A program made the translations under genes and the position numbers. Shown one piece after another: positions 45,965 to 54,659 of a stretch of 64,000 nt of DNA; positions within the stretch are counted from its first letter, which is position 1; each line of letters opens with the position of its first letter. The stretch is from positions 42,829 to 106,828 of the forward strand of contig CAYQSU010000002.1 in NCBI GenBank assembly GCA_964420325.1. The letters are read 5' to 3'. Under the pieces are notes generated by a model, which ran no database searches, had not been told where the DNA came from, and saw nothing but the letters and a program-made list of their open reading frames with translations. The stretch is from CAYQSU01 sp964420325 (GTDB lineage: Bacteria > Pseudomonadota > Alphaproteobacteria > Rhodospirillales > Defluviicoccaceae).

Positions 45965-47212
45965 ACGGACGGGGTGGCCATCGGGCGCGAACACCTGCAT
46001 CGGCGCGGAAGCTCCGCGCAGCGAATGGCGGCCGAGGGAGCGCCATGCCAGCGGCACGTGGGCCGCGTACTCGGCGGAGACCAGAAGCGGCACTCCCAGG
46101 GTCTTGGTCAGGCCCTCGATGCGCGCGACCTCGTTGGCGGCCCGGCCGATGACCGAGAACTCGAGCCGCTCGGGCACGCCGATGTTGCCGTAGAGGACGT
46201 CGCCGATGTGCAGGGCGAGGCCGCAGCCGAGCGGCGGCTCGCCCCTTGCCGATCGTTCTGCGTTGACCGCGGCGAGGCGCCTCTCAGCTTCGCTGGCGGC
46301 GGCGAAGGCGGCGCGGGCAGCCTGCACCGCGGCAGAAGGCTCGCCGATGGGAAAGACGGCAAGGACGGCGTCGCCGATGAAGCGCAGGACTTCGCCGCCG
46401 TGTTCGAGGACGGCGCCGGCGGTGCACTCGAAGTAGCGATCGAGCAGCGCAAGGAAGGCCGGGGAGGGCAGGCGTTCCACAAGGGCGGTCGAGTCTCGGA
46501 GATCCGAGTACCACAGCACGGCGCGGATGAACGAACCGTCGCCGCGCTGGATCTGCCCGGCCAGCACCCGCATGCCGGCATCGGCCCCGAGGTAGGCGGC
46601 GACGACGTTAATGGCCGTTTCCTCGCGCTTCGCGACCTTGACGGCGACGCCGAGGCGCGGCTGAAGCCGGCGGAGGACGGCAATGTGGCCATCGTCGAAC
46701 CCGCCAGGCCGATCGGCGAGCCACGAACAGATCATGCCGTCCTGGCGAAGGTGCGCTACCTGCGGGTCGCCGAATGGCGTCAACATCGCCAAGTAATCGG
46801 TGGCGCCGGCAGAGCGGAACTCGGCCAGCACGGGAAAGCGTTCGAGCCCCAGGCCTTGCTCCAGCCGGAAGCGCATCTCGAACCGGCGTTCTTCGATCAT
46901 CGCGTTGAGCGGGCTTTGCTGCCAGGCGATGCTGAGGTCCGCGGCATGCGGAAGGCGCTCGATTTCCACCGCCCCATCCCGCCGCCAAGTCACGGTCATC
47001 GACCGGAACATCGGATGCAGGGCGCGGACCGCGAGGTGGCCTCGAAGCAGTGGCACGCCGGCAACGACGAGGCGCCGGCACAACCCGGTGAACAGCGGCC
47101 CGATACGGACCTCGCCCAGGGCCTTGGCGAGGATCCAATCGCTGATCCGCTGGATCTCTCCGCTCTCGATGCCGCCGGCGACGTCAGGGGCCCTGCCGTT
47201 CATGTCGCGCAT
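45932..47212 (-). CDS. Soluble class III adenylate/guanylate cyclase-like protein
   Basis: A 426-residue protein without membrane segments. The N-terminal half (about 1-210) is an unassigned region seen in a subgroup of alphaproteobacterial cyclases; the C-terminal half is the cyclase domain (about 215-400). Metal Asp residues are present (LWYSDLRDST; FIGDAVLAVF), and the NEVARIEGL segment keeps Asn and Arg. The Lys that usually contacts the base is Arg (LRFIGD), and the GDxVN block is changed to GRAANE, so activity and substrate are uncertain. The 3' end overlaps the NDUFAF6-like gene by 33 bp. Confidence 0.82.
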   Translation of the reverse strand: MRDMNGRAPDVAGGIESGEIQRISDWILAKALGEVRIGPLFTGLCRRLVVAGVPLLRGHLAVRALHPMFRSMTVTWRRDGAVEIERLPHAADLSIAWQQSPLNAMIEERRFEMRFRLEQGLGLERFPVLAEFRSAGATDYLAMLTPFGDPQVAHLRQDGMICSWLADRPGGFDDGHIAVLRRLQPRLGVAVKVAKREETAINVVAAYLGADAGMRVLAGQIQRGDGSFIRAVLWYSDLRDSTALVERLPSPAFLALLDRYFECTAGAVLEHGGEVLRFIGDAVLAVFPIGEPSAAVQAARAAFAAASEAERRLAAVNAERSARGEPPLGCGLALHIGDVLYGNIGVPERLEFSVIGRAANEVARIEGLTKTLGVPLLVSAEYAAHVPLAWRSLGRHSLRGASAPMQVFAPDGHPVRSEATAGGVEG

Positions 47213-47284
47213 CCCTCGTGTTGGCGGTTGACGTGCCTCCCTCCCATATCATGACGAAGCGCTTCAAACGCGGCGGAGGACGCG

Positions 47285-48028
47285 ATGGCAGCCGACAAGA
47301 ACCTTGTCGGAAAGGTGGCCCTGGTGACCGGCGCCAACAAGGGTCTCGGCTTCGAGATCAGCCGTCAGCTCGCAGCGAAGGGCATCACGGTGGCGATGGG
47401 TGCTCGCGACCCCGCGAACGGTCAGTCGGCCGCAGAGCGATTGCGGGCAATTGGAAGCGCCGTGCAGTACGTGCCCGTCGACGTCACCGATCAGCGGACG
47501 GTCAATGCCCTGCCGGGGCTACTCGAGAGCCGGTTCGGCAGGCTCGACATCCTGGTCAACAATGCGGGCATTCTCCTCGATGGCGGGACGCAGCCGAGCG
47601 AGCTCCGCCTGGAGACTCTCAGGGACACGTTCGAGACCAATGTTTTCGGCGCCTTCGCCGTGACCCGCGCCGTCCTGCCCTTGATCCTAAGAAGCCGGTT
47701 CGGCCGCATCGTCAACATGTCGAGCACGCTGGGCTCACTGACAGCGACCGGCGATCCGGCGTCTCCGTATCACAGCGTGCTGGCCCCCGCGTATCAGGCC
47801 TCGAAGGCGGCGCTCAACGCGCTGACGGTCCTGTTCGCGAAGGAACTCGGGGGCTCGATGGTCAAGGTCAACTCCGCCTGTCCGGGCTGGGTCAGGACCG
47901 ACATGGGATCCGATGCGGCGCCGCTTGGGGTTGAAGAGGGCGCCGACACGCCGGTCTGGCTTGCGACCTTGCCCGATGACGGGCCTTCGGGCGGCTTCTT
48001 CAACGCGCGGTCGTCCGTGCCGTGGTAA
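47285..48028 (+). CDS. Short-chain dehydrogenase/reductase
   Basis: Classical NAD(P)-dependent oxidoreductase of 247 residues: TGANKGLG near residues 15-22, VNNAG near 94-98, the catalytic Ser in VNMSST and YQASK near 176-180, then CPGWVRTDMG. The pattern resembles carbonyl-reductase-like SDRs (GANKGLGFEI). The substrate is unknown. GGAGGA lies 5 nt upstream of the ATG. The stop overlaps or abuts the next gene depending on the start chosen there. Confidence 0.88.
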   Translation: MAADKNLVGKVALVTGANKGLGFEISRQLAAKGITVAMGARDPANGQSAAERLRAIGSAVQYVPVDVTDQRTVNALPGLLESRFGRLDILVNNAGILLDGGTQPSELRLETLRDTFETNVFGAFAVTRAVLPLILRSRFGRIVNMSSTLGSLTATGDPASPYHSVLAPAYQASKAALNALTVLFAKELGGSMVKVNSACPGWVRTDMGSDAAPLGVEEGADTPVWLATLPDDGPSGGFFNARSSVPW

Positions 48029-48042
48029 AGGATGCCGCCGAC

Positions 48043-48762
48043 GTGCGGCTGTCCGCTTTCAAGGTCCTGAGTTTCGACTGCTACGGAACGCTGATCGACT
48101 GGGAAACGGGGCTGCGGGCGGCGCTTGAGCCGTGGCTGCGCCGCCACGGAAACCCCACCGATGCGGATGCAGTAGTGGCGCTGTTCGGGCGCTGCGAAGC
48201 GGCGCAGCAGGCGGAGACGCCGCGGATGCCCTATCCCCGGCTGCTGGGATGCGTGCTGAGGCGCATCGGCCGCGGGCTCGGCGTTCCGGTGACGGACACG
48301 GACGCGGATGCCTTCGGCGCGTCGGTCACGGATTGGCCGGCGTTCCCGGACTCGCCGGCCGCCCTCAGCGGCCTCGGCCGCTCCTGCAAGCTCGTCATAC
48401 TGTCCAACGTCGACCGCAGGAGCTTCGCCGCCAGCAACGCCAAGCTGGGGGTGACCTTCGACGCCGTCTGCACGGCCGAGGACATCGGCGCCTACAAGCC
48501 GAATCCCAGGACCTTCACCTATCTTCTCAAGGTCGTCGCCGGTCTGGGTTTCGGCAAGAGCGATATCCTGCACACGGCTCAGAGCCTGTTCCACGACCAC
48601 GTGCCGGCCAAGGCGATCGGTCTTGCGACGTGCTGGATCGATCGCGATGCGGGTAGGGCCGGAGGCGCGACGAGGCCTCCGGACATCGCCGTTCGTCCCG
48701 ATTTCCGGTTCGAGACGCTGGCCGCCATGGCCGAGGCCCGCCGGCGGGAGTCTGCGCGGTAG
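48043..48762 (+). CDS. HAD-superfamily hydrolase, haloacid dehalogenase-like
   Basis: A 239-residue HAD hydrolase of the type II haloacid dehalogenase-like subgroup: nucleophile Asp in LSFDCYGTLIDWE near residue 10, the Ser/Asn motif ILSNVDRRS, Lys in AYKPNPRTF, and a cap domain between. Specificity (haloacid or phosphate ester) cannot be read from this. The GTG start is favoured by AAGGA 10 nt upstream; a GTG at 48022 would add seven residues and overlap the SDR gene by 7 bp. It is likely cotranscribed with the SDR. Confidence 0.82.
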   Translation: MRLSAFKVLSFDCYGTLIDWETGLRAALEPWLRRHGNPTDADAVVALFGRCEAAQQAETPRMPYPRLLGCVLRRIGRGLGVPVTDTDADAFGASVTDWPAFPDSPAALSGLGRSCKLVILSNVDRRSFAASNAKLGVTFDAVCTAEDIGAYKPNPRTFTYLLKVVAGLGFGKSDILHTAQSLFHDHVPAKAIGLATCWIDRDAGRAGGATRPPDIAVRPDFRFETLAAMAEARRRESAR

Positions 48763-48796
48763 GGCCGGGGAGCGGGGAGGCCAGGGATCCGCGCCG

Positions 48797-49264
48797 ATGT
48801 CCGACGATCGGGATCATTCCGGCGCCATCACGCTTCCGCCGGTGATCTTCCTGGCGGCGCTCCTCATTGGCGTCATCCTCGAACGCGTCTGGCCGGCGCC
48901 GTTCGTGCCGCCGTCGGCCCGTGTCCCCGTCGGCTTCACCGTGCTCGCCGTTGCCGTCGTCCTCGCCGGCCTGACCGTGCCCTGGTTCCGACGGATGAAC
49001 ACAAGCATCCACGTCCACAAGCCGACAACCGCGCTGATCACCGGCGGCCCCTACCGGTTCTCGCGCAATCCGGCCTACCTGGCGCTGACCCTGCTCTACG
49101 TCGGCATCGCGGTGCTGATCGACGGCCTGTGGACGATCGCCCTGCTCCTTCCCGCTCTGGTCGCGCTCCACTATGGCGTCATCGCTCGCGAGGAGCGCTA
49201 TCTCGAGCGCAAGTTCGGCGACCAGTATCGCCGCTACCGCGCCCGGGTCCGCCGCTGGATCTGA
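48797..49264 (+). CDS. Isoprenylcysteine carboxyl methyltransferase-family membrane protein
   Basis: A 155-residue integral membrane protein with about four spans. The C-terminal signature of the ICMT/phospholipid methyltransferase-like family is clear: GGPYRFSRNPAYLALTLLY, then REERYLERKFGDQYRRYRARVRRW, which binds SAM. Bacterial members have varied or unknown substrates. It begins 34 bp after the HAD gene on the same strand. Confidence 0.85.
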   Translation: MSDDRDHSGAITLPPVIFLAALLIGVILERVWPAPFVPPSARVPVGFTVLAVAVVLAGLTVPWFRRMNTSIHVHKPTTALITGGPYRFSRNPAYLALTLLYVGIAVLIDGLWTIALLLPALVALHYGVIAREERYLERKFGDQYRRYRARVRRWI

Positions 49265-49301
49265 GCGCGGCTCATGTCCTGCGGCGCCCTGGCGGCTAAC
49301 G

Positions 49302-49973
49302 TCAGCGGGCCATCGGCGCCTCGGTCGCCGAATCGTCGTCGGCCTCGCCGATGACGGCGAACATCACGCCGGGAGCGGGCTGCGACGGATCGAAGGGGTT
49401 GGGCTGGTCCGACGGCCAGACGGGGTCGGGAGATGGCCCGCTGGCGGCTGTAAGCCCGCTGTCCGCCAACTTCGGCTCGGCGAGGGCCTCGGCACGTACG
49501 GGGCCGACGGGGAGGGCGGGCATCACGGGAGAGGGCGCCGGAGCCGCGGCCGGCGACGTTCCGACAAGCTCGGACGGCAGCGAGAATCCGGCGGCGGCGG
49601 GCGTCGGCAACGCCGCCGCCGCGGGCGCGACCGCCGGCCGCTCGCGCTCGCGGGCCTTGTCGTCGCGGCGGAAGTTGCGGACCGACAGCAGGTAATGGGC
49701 GATCTGGAAATGGCCCTTGTCGATGGCAAGATCGACCGCGGTCAGGCCCCAGCGGTCGCGGGCGTCGAATTCGGCGCCGGCGGCGATGGCCGCCTGGACG
49801 CCGGCATAGTCGTTGGCATGGACGGCCGTGAACAGGTTCGCGGTCGCGTCCGAGACGGCGTCAGTCTGCTGCGCCGAGCCCGCGGTGACCGTCGCCAGAA
49901 TCACGACGGTGGCAAGGACGAAGCGCGCTGCACGGGCAAGACAGCGGCGAAGGATAGTGCTGCGAGCGGTCAT
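49302..49973 (-). CDS. Exported ankyrin-repeat protein
   Basis: A 223-residue secreted protein: signal peptide (RFVLATVVILATVTAGSAQ), then one and a half to two ankyrin repeats (about residues 44-96: LFTAVHANDYAGVQAAIAAGAEFDARD, WGLTAVDLAIDKGHFQIAHYLL) and a long Ala/Pro-rich tail that is probably unstructured. Ankyrin repeats mediate protein contacts; the partner is unknown. The ATG is supported by GGAGG about 6 nt upstream. It is convergent with the ICMT-like gene and divergent from the aldo/keto reductase. Confidence 0.8.
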   Translation of the reverse strand: MTARSTILRRCLARAARFVLATVVILATVTAGSAQQTDAVSDATANLFTAVHANDYAGVQAAIAAGAEFDARDRWGLTAVDLAIDKGHFQIAHYLLSVRNFRRDDKARERERPAVAPAAAALPTPAAAGFSLPSELVGTSPAAAPAPSPVMPALPVGPVRAEALAEPKLADSGLTAASGPSPDPVWPSDQPNPFDPSQPAPGVMFAVIGEADDDSATEAPMAR

Positions 49974-50149
49974 CCGGACCTCCGGGTCTTTCGACGATCG
50001 TGTCCCTCGACACAAATCATGGCGGCAAAGCCGATCCGTCGCAACCTTCGCGGTCTCAAGGGCTGGCACCGGCCGCGTTGATCGGGTGATCACGGCCCGC
50101 GGATCGCTTACCATGGCGGCAACGGAACCCTTTGGCGGAGGACACGGCC

Positions 50150-51184
50150 GTGCACTACCGGCGATTGGGCGCAAGCGGCCTCTGGGTCTCGCCGCTCTGC
50201 CTCGGCACCATGATGTTCGGCGACCGCACCGGAGCGGAGGTGGCCCGCCGCATCGTGACCTTGGCCCGCGAAGCCGGCATCAACTTCATCGACACCGCCG
50301 ACGTCTATGCCGGCGGCGCCTCCGAGCGCATCGTCGGCAGACTGATCCGTCCCGACCGCCATCGCTGGGTGGTGGCGACCAAGGCGGGCAATCCGATGGT
50401 GCCGATGCGGGAAGACCCTAACCGGCGCGGGCTCGGGCGCGGATGGCTGTCCCGCGCCGTCGACGCCAGTCTTCGCCGGCTCGGCACCGACGTCATCGAC
50501 CTGTTCTATCTGCACCGGGACGATCCCGGCACGCCTTTGGACGAGACCCTCGGAGCGATCGCCGACCTGATCCGCTCGGGCCGAATCCGCTATTGGGGCA
50601 TCAGCAACTTCCGCGGCTGGCAGATCGCCGAGATGGTGCGCATCGGCGAACGCCTGAACATGCCGCGTCCGGTCGCCTGCCAGCCTTACTACAACGCGCT
50701 CAACCGGATGCCCGAGGTCGAGATCCTGCCCGCCTGCCAGCACTACGGTCTCGGCGTCGTTCCCTACAGCCCCTTGGCGCGGGGAGTGCTCACCGGCAAG
50801 TACCTGCCCGATGTTGCGCCCGCCGCCGATACCCGGGCGGGACGCCGGGATCAGCGCATGATGGAGACCGAGTTCCGCGCGGAATCGCTCGTCATCGCCC
50901 AGGAGATCAAGGCCCGCGCCGAAGGTCGAGGCATGACCGCGGGTCAGTTCGCCGTCAACTGGGTGCTGAACCATCGCCTCGTCTCCGCGGTCATTGCCGG
51001 TCCGCGGACCGAAGGCCAGTGGCGCGAATACCTCGGCGCCCTCGGCCACGCGTTCACGGCGGAAGACGAATCATTCGTCGATCAGCGGGTGCCGGCCGGG
51101 CATCCGTCGACACCCGGCTTCACCGATCCCCGCTTCCCCGTCCGGGGCCGTCTCGCGAGAAGCTCGCCGGAACCCGCCCGCTGA
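50150..51184 (+). CDS. Aldo/keto reductase
   Basis: NADPH-dependent carbonyl reductase of 344 residues, TIM-barrel fold. The catalytic tetrad is readable: Asp and Tyr in FIDTADVYAGG, Lys in VVATKAGN, His in DLFYLHRDD. RLGASGLWVSPLCLGTMMFG is the usual opening and VIAGPRTEGQ the cofactor-binding end. The natural substrate is unknown. The GTG start has GGAGGA 7 nt upstream; a TTG six codons before is also open. Confidence 0.88.
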   Translation: MHYRRLGASGLWVSPLCLGTMMFGDRTGAEVARRIVTLAREAGINFIDTADVYAGGASERIVGRLIRPDRHRWVVATKAGNPMVPMREDPNRRGLGRGWLSRAVDASLRRLGTDVIDLFYLHRDDPGTPLDETLGAIADLIRSGRIRYWGISNFRGWQIAEMVRIGERLNMPRPVACQPYYNALNRMPEVEILPACQHYGLGVVPYSPLARGVLTGKYLPDVAPAADTRAGRRDQRMMETEFRAESLVIAQEIKARAEGRGMTAGQFAVNWVLNHRLVSAVIAGPRTEGQWREYLGALGHAFTAEDESFVDQRVPAGHPSTPGFTDPRFPVRGRLARSSPEPAR

Positions 51185-51301
51185 CGCGGCGATCGCGCCT
51201 TTCGCCGACGGCGCGGGGCCGCTCCGGGCCATTCTTTGTTTGCCTGATGTTAACGGAGCTGGCATATGTTGCCGTCGTTCTCGGGCTAAGGAGGTAATGC
51301 T

Positions 51302-51868
51302 GTGAAGGGAAGGCAGAGTACCCGTCGTGCCCTGGCCATCGGCGCGCTCGTCGGTTTCACGTCGATGGCGACCCTCTCCGCAGGCGGTGCGTCCGCCACG
51401 ACATCCTGCGCCAGACCCCACGAACAAGAGGCCCTGAACGCCCGGGTCCTTCAGACCGAGCTGATGGTGGCGGCGCTCGCATGCCAGGACCAGGCGAGCT
51501 ACAACAGCTTCGTCACGAAGTTCCGCAGCGAACTCGTCGAACACGGACGCCTGCTGCGTGGCTACTTCGAGCGCAGCCAAGGAGGCGGCGGCGCCAAGTC
51601 GCTCAACGCGCTCGTCACCCGGCTGGCCAACGAGTCGTCACAGCGCAGCATGGTGCACCGGGTCGGCTTCTGCCAGCAGGCCTCGCTTCTGTTCGAGGAA
51701 TCCCAGCGCACCGATCCGGGCGACTTCGGGAGCCTGATCCAGAAGGCCGGGCTTCAGGGCGTGCACGGCGTTCGCGCCTGTGGCGCCAGCGCCCCGACCC
51801 AGCTGACCGTCGGCTACGGGGCCAAGGAAGCGTCTCTTACGCCGGCGGCCGAAGAGCCGAGACAGTAG
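51302..51868 (+). CDS. Exported four-cysteine protein, unknown function
   Basis: I cannot name the family. The 188-residue product has a signal peptide ending around residue 32 (LAIGALVGFTSMATLSAGGASA) and four cysteines (in SCARP, ALACQDQ, GFCQQA and RACGAS), consistent with two periplasmic disulfides; the rest is mostly helical. A perfect Shine-Dalgarno sequence AAGGAGGT (51288-51295) lies 6 nt before the GTG start, suggesting strong expression. A weak promoter may lie at 51240-51268 (TTGCCT, 17 bp, CATATG). The 3' end overlaps the convergent trmFO by 32 bp. Confidence 0.75.
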   Translation: MKGRQSTRRALAIGALVGFTSMATLSAGGASATTSCARPHEQEALNARVLQTELMVAALACQDQASYNSFVTKFRSELVEHGRLLRGYFERSQGGGGAKSLNALVTRLANESSQRSMVHRVGFCQQASLLFEESQRTDPGDFGSLIQKAGLQGVHGVRACGASAPTQLTVGYGAKEASLTPAAEEPRQ

Positions 51869-53222
51869 CGCACAAGCGCCAGGCGTCGAGGTCGGCGAGC
51901 GCGCGTCGGGCGAGCGCACGCTTCCGGTCGCCGCCGGCCAAGCGTCTCCTTTCGGTGCCGCCCCGATCGAGATCCGGGAACAGGCCGAAGTTCACGTTCA
52001 TCGGCTGAAAAGCTTCGCTCGCCGCGCCGCCGGTGATGTGCGCGAGGAGGGCACCAATGGCGGTCGTCGCCGGCGGCGGCGCGAGCTGTTCGCCGCGGCA
52101 CTCGGCGGCGGCGAACAGCCCGGCAAGAAGGCCGATGGCGGCGCTCTCCACGTACCCTTCGCAGCCGGTGAGCTGTCCGGCCAGGCGGATGGCCGGCCTC
52201 GCTTTCAGGCGAAGCGTCGCATCGAGGAGCCGCGGGCCGTTGACGAAGGTGTTGCGGTGGATGCCGCCGAGGCGCGCGAACTCGGCCCGCTCCAGCCCCG
52301 GGATCATGCGGAACACGCGGATCTGCTCGGCGTGCTTTAGCTTGGTCTGGAAGCCAACCATGTTGAAGAGGGTGCCGAGCGCGTTGTCCTGACGCAGCTG
52401 CACCACCGCGTGGGGCCGCCGTCCGCCCCTGTGCGGGTTGCTGAGCCCGACCGGCTTCATCGGCCCGAACGCGAGCGTCCGCCGCCCGCGTTCAGCCATC
52501 ACCTCGATGGGAAGGCACGCCTCGAAGTAGGGGGTGTTTTTCTCCCAGTCCCTGAACGGCATGGTCTCGGCGGCGAGCAGCGCGTCGACGAAGGCTTCGT
52601 ACTGCTCCCGATCGAGCGGGCAGTTGACGTAGTCGGCGCCGTCGCCCTTGTCGTAGCGCGACTGCATCCACGCCTTCGAGAAGTCGATCGACGGCCGGTG
52701 GACGATGGGAGCGATGGCATCGAAGAAGGCGAGGGAGTCCTCGCCGGTCAGGCGTCGCAACGCCTCGGCGAGGGCCGGCGAGGTGAGCGGCCCGGTGGCG
52801 ACGATCACCTGCCGCCAGCTCTCAGGTGGCAGCTCCGCGATCTCCTCGCGGCGGATCTCGACAAGCGGCTCGGCCGCGAGGCTCGCCTCGACGGCGGCGC
52901 TGAAGGCGTCGCGGTCGACGGCGAGCGCCGCTCCCGCCGGCACGCGGTGGGCGTCGGCCGTGCTCAGCACGAGCGAGCCCAGCCGCCGCATCTCCTCGTG
53001 CAGGAGGCCGATGGCGCTGACGTCGGCGTCGTCGGAGCGGAACGAATTCGAGCACACGAGCTCGGCCAGCGTGGCCGTCCGGTGCGCCTCGGTCGTCCGC
53101 ACGGGGCGCATCTCGTGGACCGCCACCCGAACGCCGGCCCCGGCGAGCTGCGAGGCGGCCTCGCTGCCGGCAAGCCCGCCGCCCACGACGTGAACGCTGG
53201 CTCGCGGCGTCTCGACTCCCAT
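51837..53222 (-). CDS. trmFO: Folate-dependent tRNA uridine-54 methyltransferase TrmFO
   Basis: Flavoenzyme that forms ribothymidine at position 54 of tRNA using methylenetetrahydrofolate. The 461 residues start with the FAD motif VHVVGGGLAGSEAA near residue 10, followed by MRPVRTTEAHRT, ELVCSNSFRSDD with the catalytic Cys, and ATGPLTSPALAEAL. NPHRGGRRPHAVVQLRQDN and GCEGYVESAAIGLLAG are further TrmFO blocks. This is the small GidA-like protein, distinct from MnmG. Confidence 0.95.
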   Translation of the reverse strand: MGVETPRASVHVVGGGLAGSEAASQLAGAGVRVAVHEMRPVRTTEAHRTATLAELVCSNSFRSDDADVSAIGLLHEEMRRLGSLVLSTADAHRVPAGAALAVDRDAFSAAVEASLAAEPLVEIRREEIAELPPESWRQVIVATGPLTSPALAEALRRLTGEDSLAFFDAIAPIVHRPSIDFSKAWMQSRYDKGDGADYVNCPLDREQYEAFVDALLAAETMPFRDWEKNTPYFEACLPIEVMAERGRRTLAFGPMKPVGLSNPHRGGRRPHAVVQLRQDNALGTLFNMVGFQTKLKHAEQIRVFRMIPGLERAEFARLGGIHRNTFVNGPRLLDATLRLKARPAIRLAGQLTGCEGYVESAAIGLLAGLFAAAECRGEQLAPPPATTAIGALLAHITGGAASEAFQPMNVNFGLFPDLDRGGTERRRLAGGDRKRALARRALADLDAWRLCATVSALRPPA

Positions 53223-53335
53223 CGCTTTCAGTTAGCGCCGCGAGCGGCGGCGTGCAACGGCCGCGGCGCCGGCAATTGACAGGCGCGAGCCGCGCGCCTA
53301 AGCGGTCGCCCGAAGCCGGCCGCGCAGGACGGGCC

Positions 53336-53767
53336 ATGGAGTACGACGCCAGGACGCTCTGGACCGTTGTCATCGTCATCGTCGCGGCGGTCGCCTACCG
53401 CTATTTGCCGCGCCTACAGGCGCGCTCCCCGTTCGTCGATCCCGAGGTGCCGAAGCGGCGCCTCGATGCCGGCGAGGACGTGGTCATTATCGACGTGAGG
53501 ACGCCGGGCGAATTCAACGGTCGCGGCGGCCACATACCGGGCGCCATCAACGTGCCGATGGGCGATCTTCGTGCCCGCCTCGCCGCCCGCGATGGCGACC
53601 TCCTAAGCCTCAAGGACCAGCCCGTCTATGTGCACTGCCTGATGGCGGGCCGGGCATCGCGCAGCGCGCGGGCGCTGCGCGATGCCGGCTTCACCGACGT
53701 CTCGGTGATCAAGGGGGGAATCCGCCGCTGGCGTCGGAGCCGGTTTCCGATCGAGGGTAGAGGCTAG
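53336..53767 (+). CDS. Membrane-anchored rhodanese-like protein
   Basis: A 143-residue protein with one N-terminal membrane segment (TVVIVIVAAVAYRYL, about residues 10-24) and a single rhodanese domain (about 38-140). IIDVRTPGEFNGRGGHIPGAINVPMG is typical, and the active-site Cys101 begins the loop CLMAGR. It may transfer sulfane sulfur at the membrane; no specific role is known. The stop overlaps that of the convergent ParA gene by 4 bp. Confidence 0.85.
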   Translation: MEYDARTLWTVVIVIVAAVAYRYLPRLQARSPFVDPEVPKRRLDAGEDVVIIDVRTPGEFNGRGGHIPGAINVPMGDLRARLAARDGDLLSLKDQPVYVHCLMAGRASRSARALRDAGFTDVSVIKGGIRRWRRSRFPIEGRG

Positions 53768-54498
53768 GGGCGGGTGGCGGCGAAGGCGGTGGGCTGCGAA
53801 GGGGCGCGGACGGCGCCGCCGCCGGCGTGGGCAATGCGTTCGAGCACGCGCTCGATCTCGCGATGGGCCGGCGAACCGGGCGCGTAGTCGCCGATCCACA
53901 TTCCGTGGTCGAAGGCGTAGGCAAACGCGGTGCGCATGCCGACCGGCGGCGCGATCGGCTCGCCGAACTGCTCGTAGAGCGCCAGCTTGTGGGCGATCGT
54001 CGTCCGCCGGTCGAGGCGGTTGGGCACGATCAGGCAGCCGGGCTTGTCCGAGCCGCGCTTCTCGCGCGACTTCTGGATCAGGTCGATGAAGCTCGCGGTG
54101 GAATGGAAGTCGACGCCGCTCGGGTTCACCGGGATCACGATCAGATCGGCGATCGTGGTGACGGCGGCCATCGAGAACTGGAGGCCCGGCGGAAGATCGA
54201 TCACCACGTGGTTGTGGGTCTCCGCCAGACCCTTGATCTGGGTGATCCACAGCATGCCGGGATAGCGATCGTCGGGCCGGGCCTCGTACAGGATTCGGGA
54301 CGTCGTCTTCGCCGGCAAGTGGCCCTTCAGCGCCCACTGCGCTGTCGTACCCTGGCGGTCGGCATCGACGAGAACGCAGCTCCGTTCACCGACGCAGGCG
54401 ATGGCGCACGCGAGATTGACGGCAAGCGTGCTCTTTCCCGCACCGCCCTTGAAGTTGCAGACGGCAAGGATGCTCGGGATGGAGTGCTTCACCTTCAC
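53764..54498 (-). CDS. Orphan ParA-family ATPase
   Basis: A 244-residue ParA/MinD-superfamily ATPase. The deviant Walker A is at residues 17-24 (KGGAGKST), Walker A' at DADRQGTTAQWA, and Walker B at VVIDLPPGLQF. The C-terminal half has NRLDRRTT and the last helices of small ParA proteins. No ParB or parS-like partner is adjacent, so chromosome segregation is unlikely to be its role; small orphan ParAs position other cargo. The GTG start is uncertain: a second GTG lies two codons in, and the frame stays open upstream into the next gene's region. It is divergent from the lpxA-like gene. Confidence 0.82.
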   Translation of the reverse strand: MKVKHSIPSILAVCNFKGGAGKSTLAVNLACAIACVGERSCVLVDADRQGTTAQWALKGHLPAKTTSRILYEARPDDRYPGMLWITQIKGLAETHNHVVIDLPPGLQFSMAAVTTIADLIVIPVNPSGVDFHSTASFIDLIQKSREKRGSDKPGCLIVPNRLDRRTTIAHKLALYEQFGEPIAPPVGMRTAFAYAFDHGMWIGDYAPGSPAHREIERVLERIAHAGGGAVRAPSQPTAFAATRP

Positions 54499-54659
54499 CT
54501 TGTGCTCGCTGAGATCGGTCTTCGGCCAACACCCGCGACGCAACCTTATCCGGATAAGGTAAACAAGGAATTGCGTTGCCCGGCGGTACGGAGATAAGCA
54601 ACAACGCCGCGCCCGCCCCGGGCGGCGGCAACGGCGCGACAACAACGGAGCCGCCAGCG

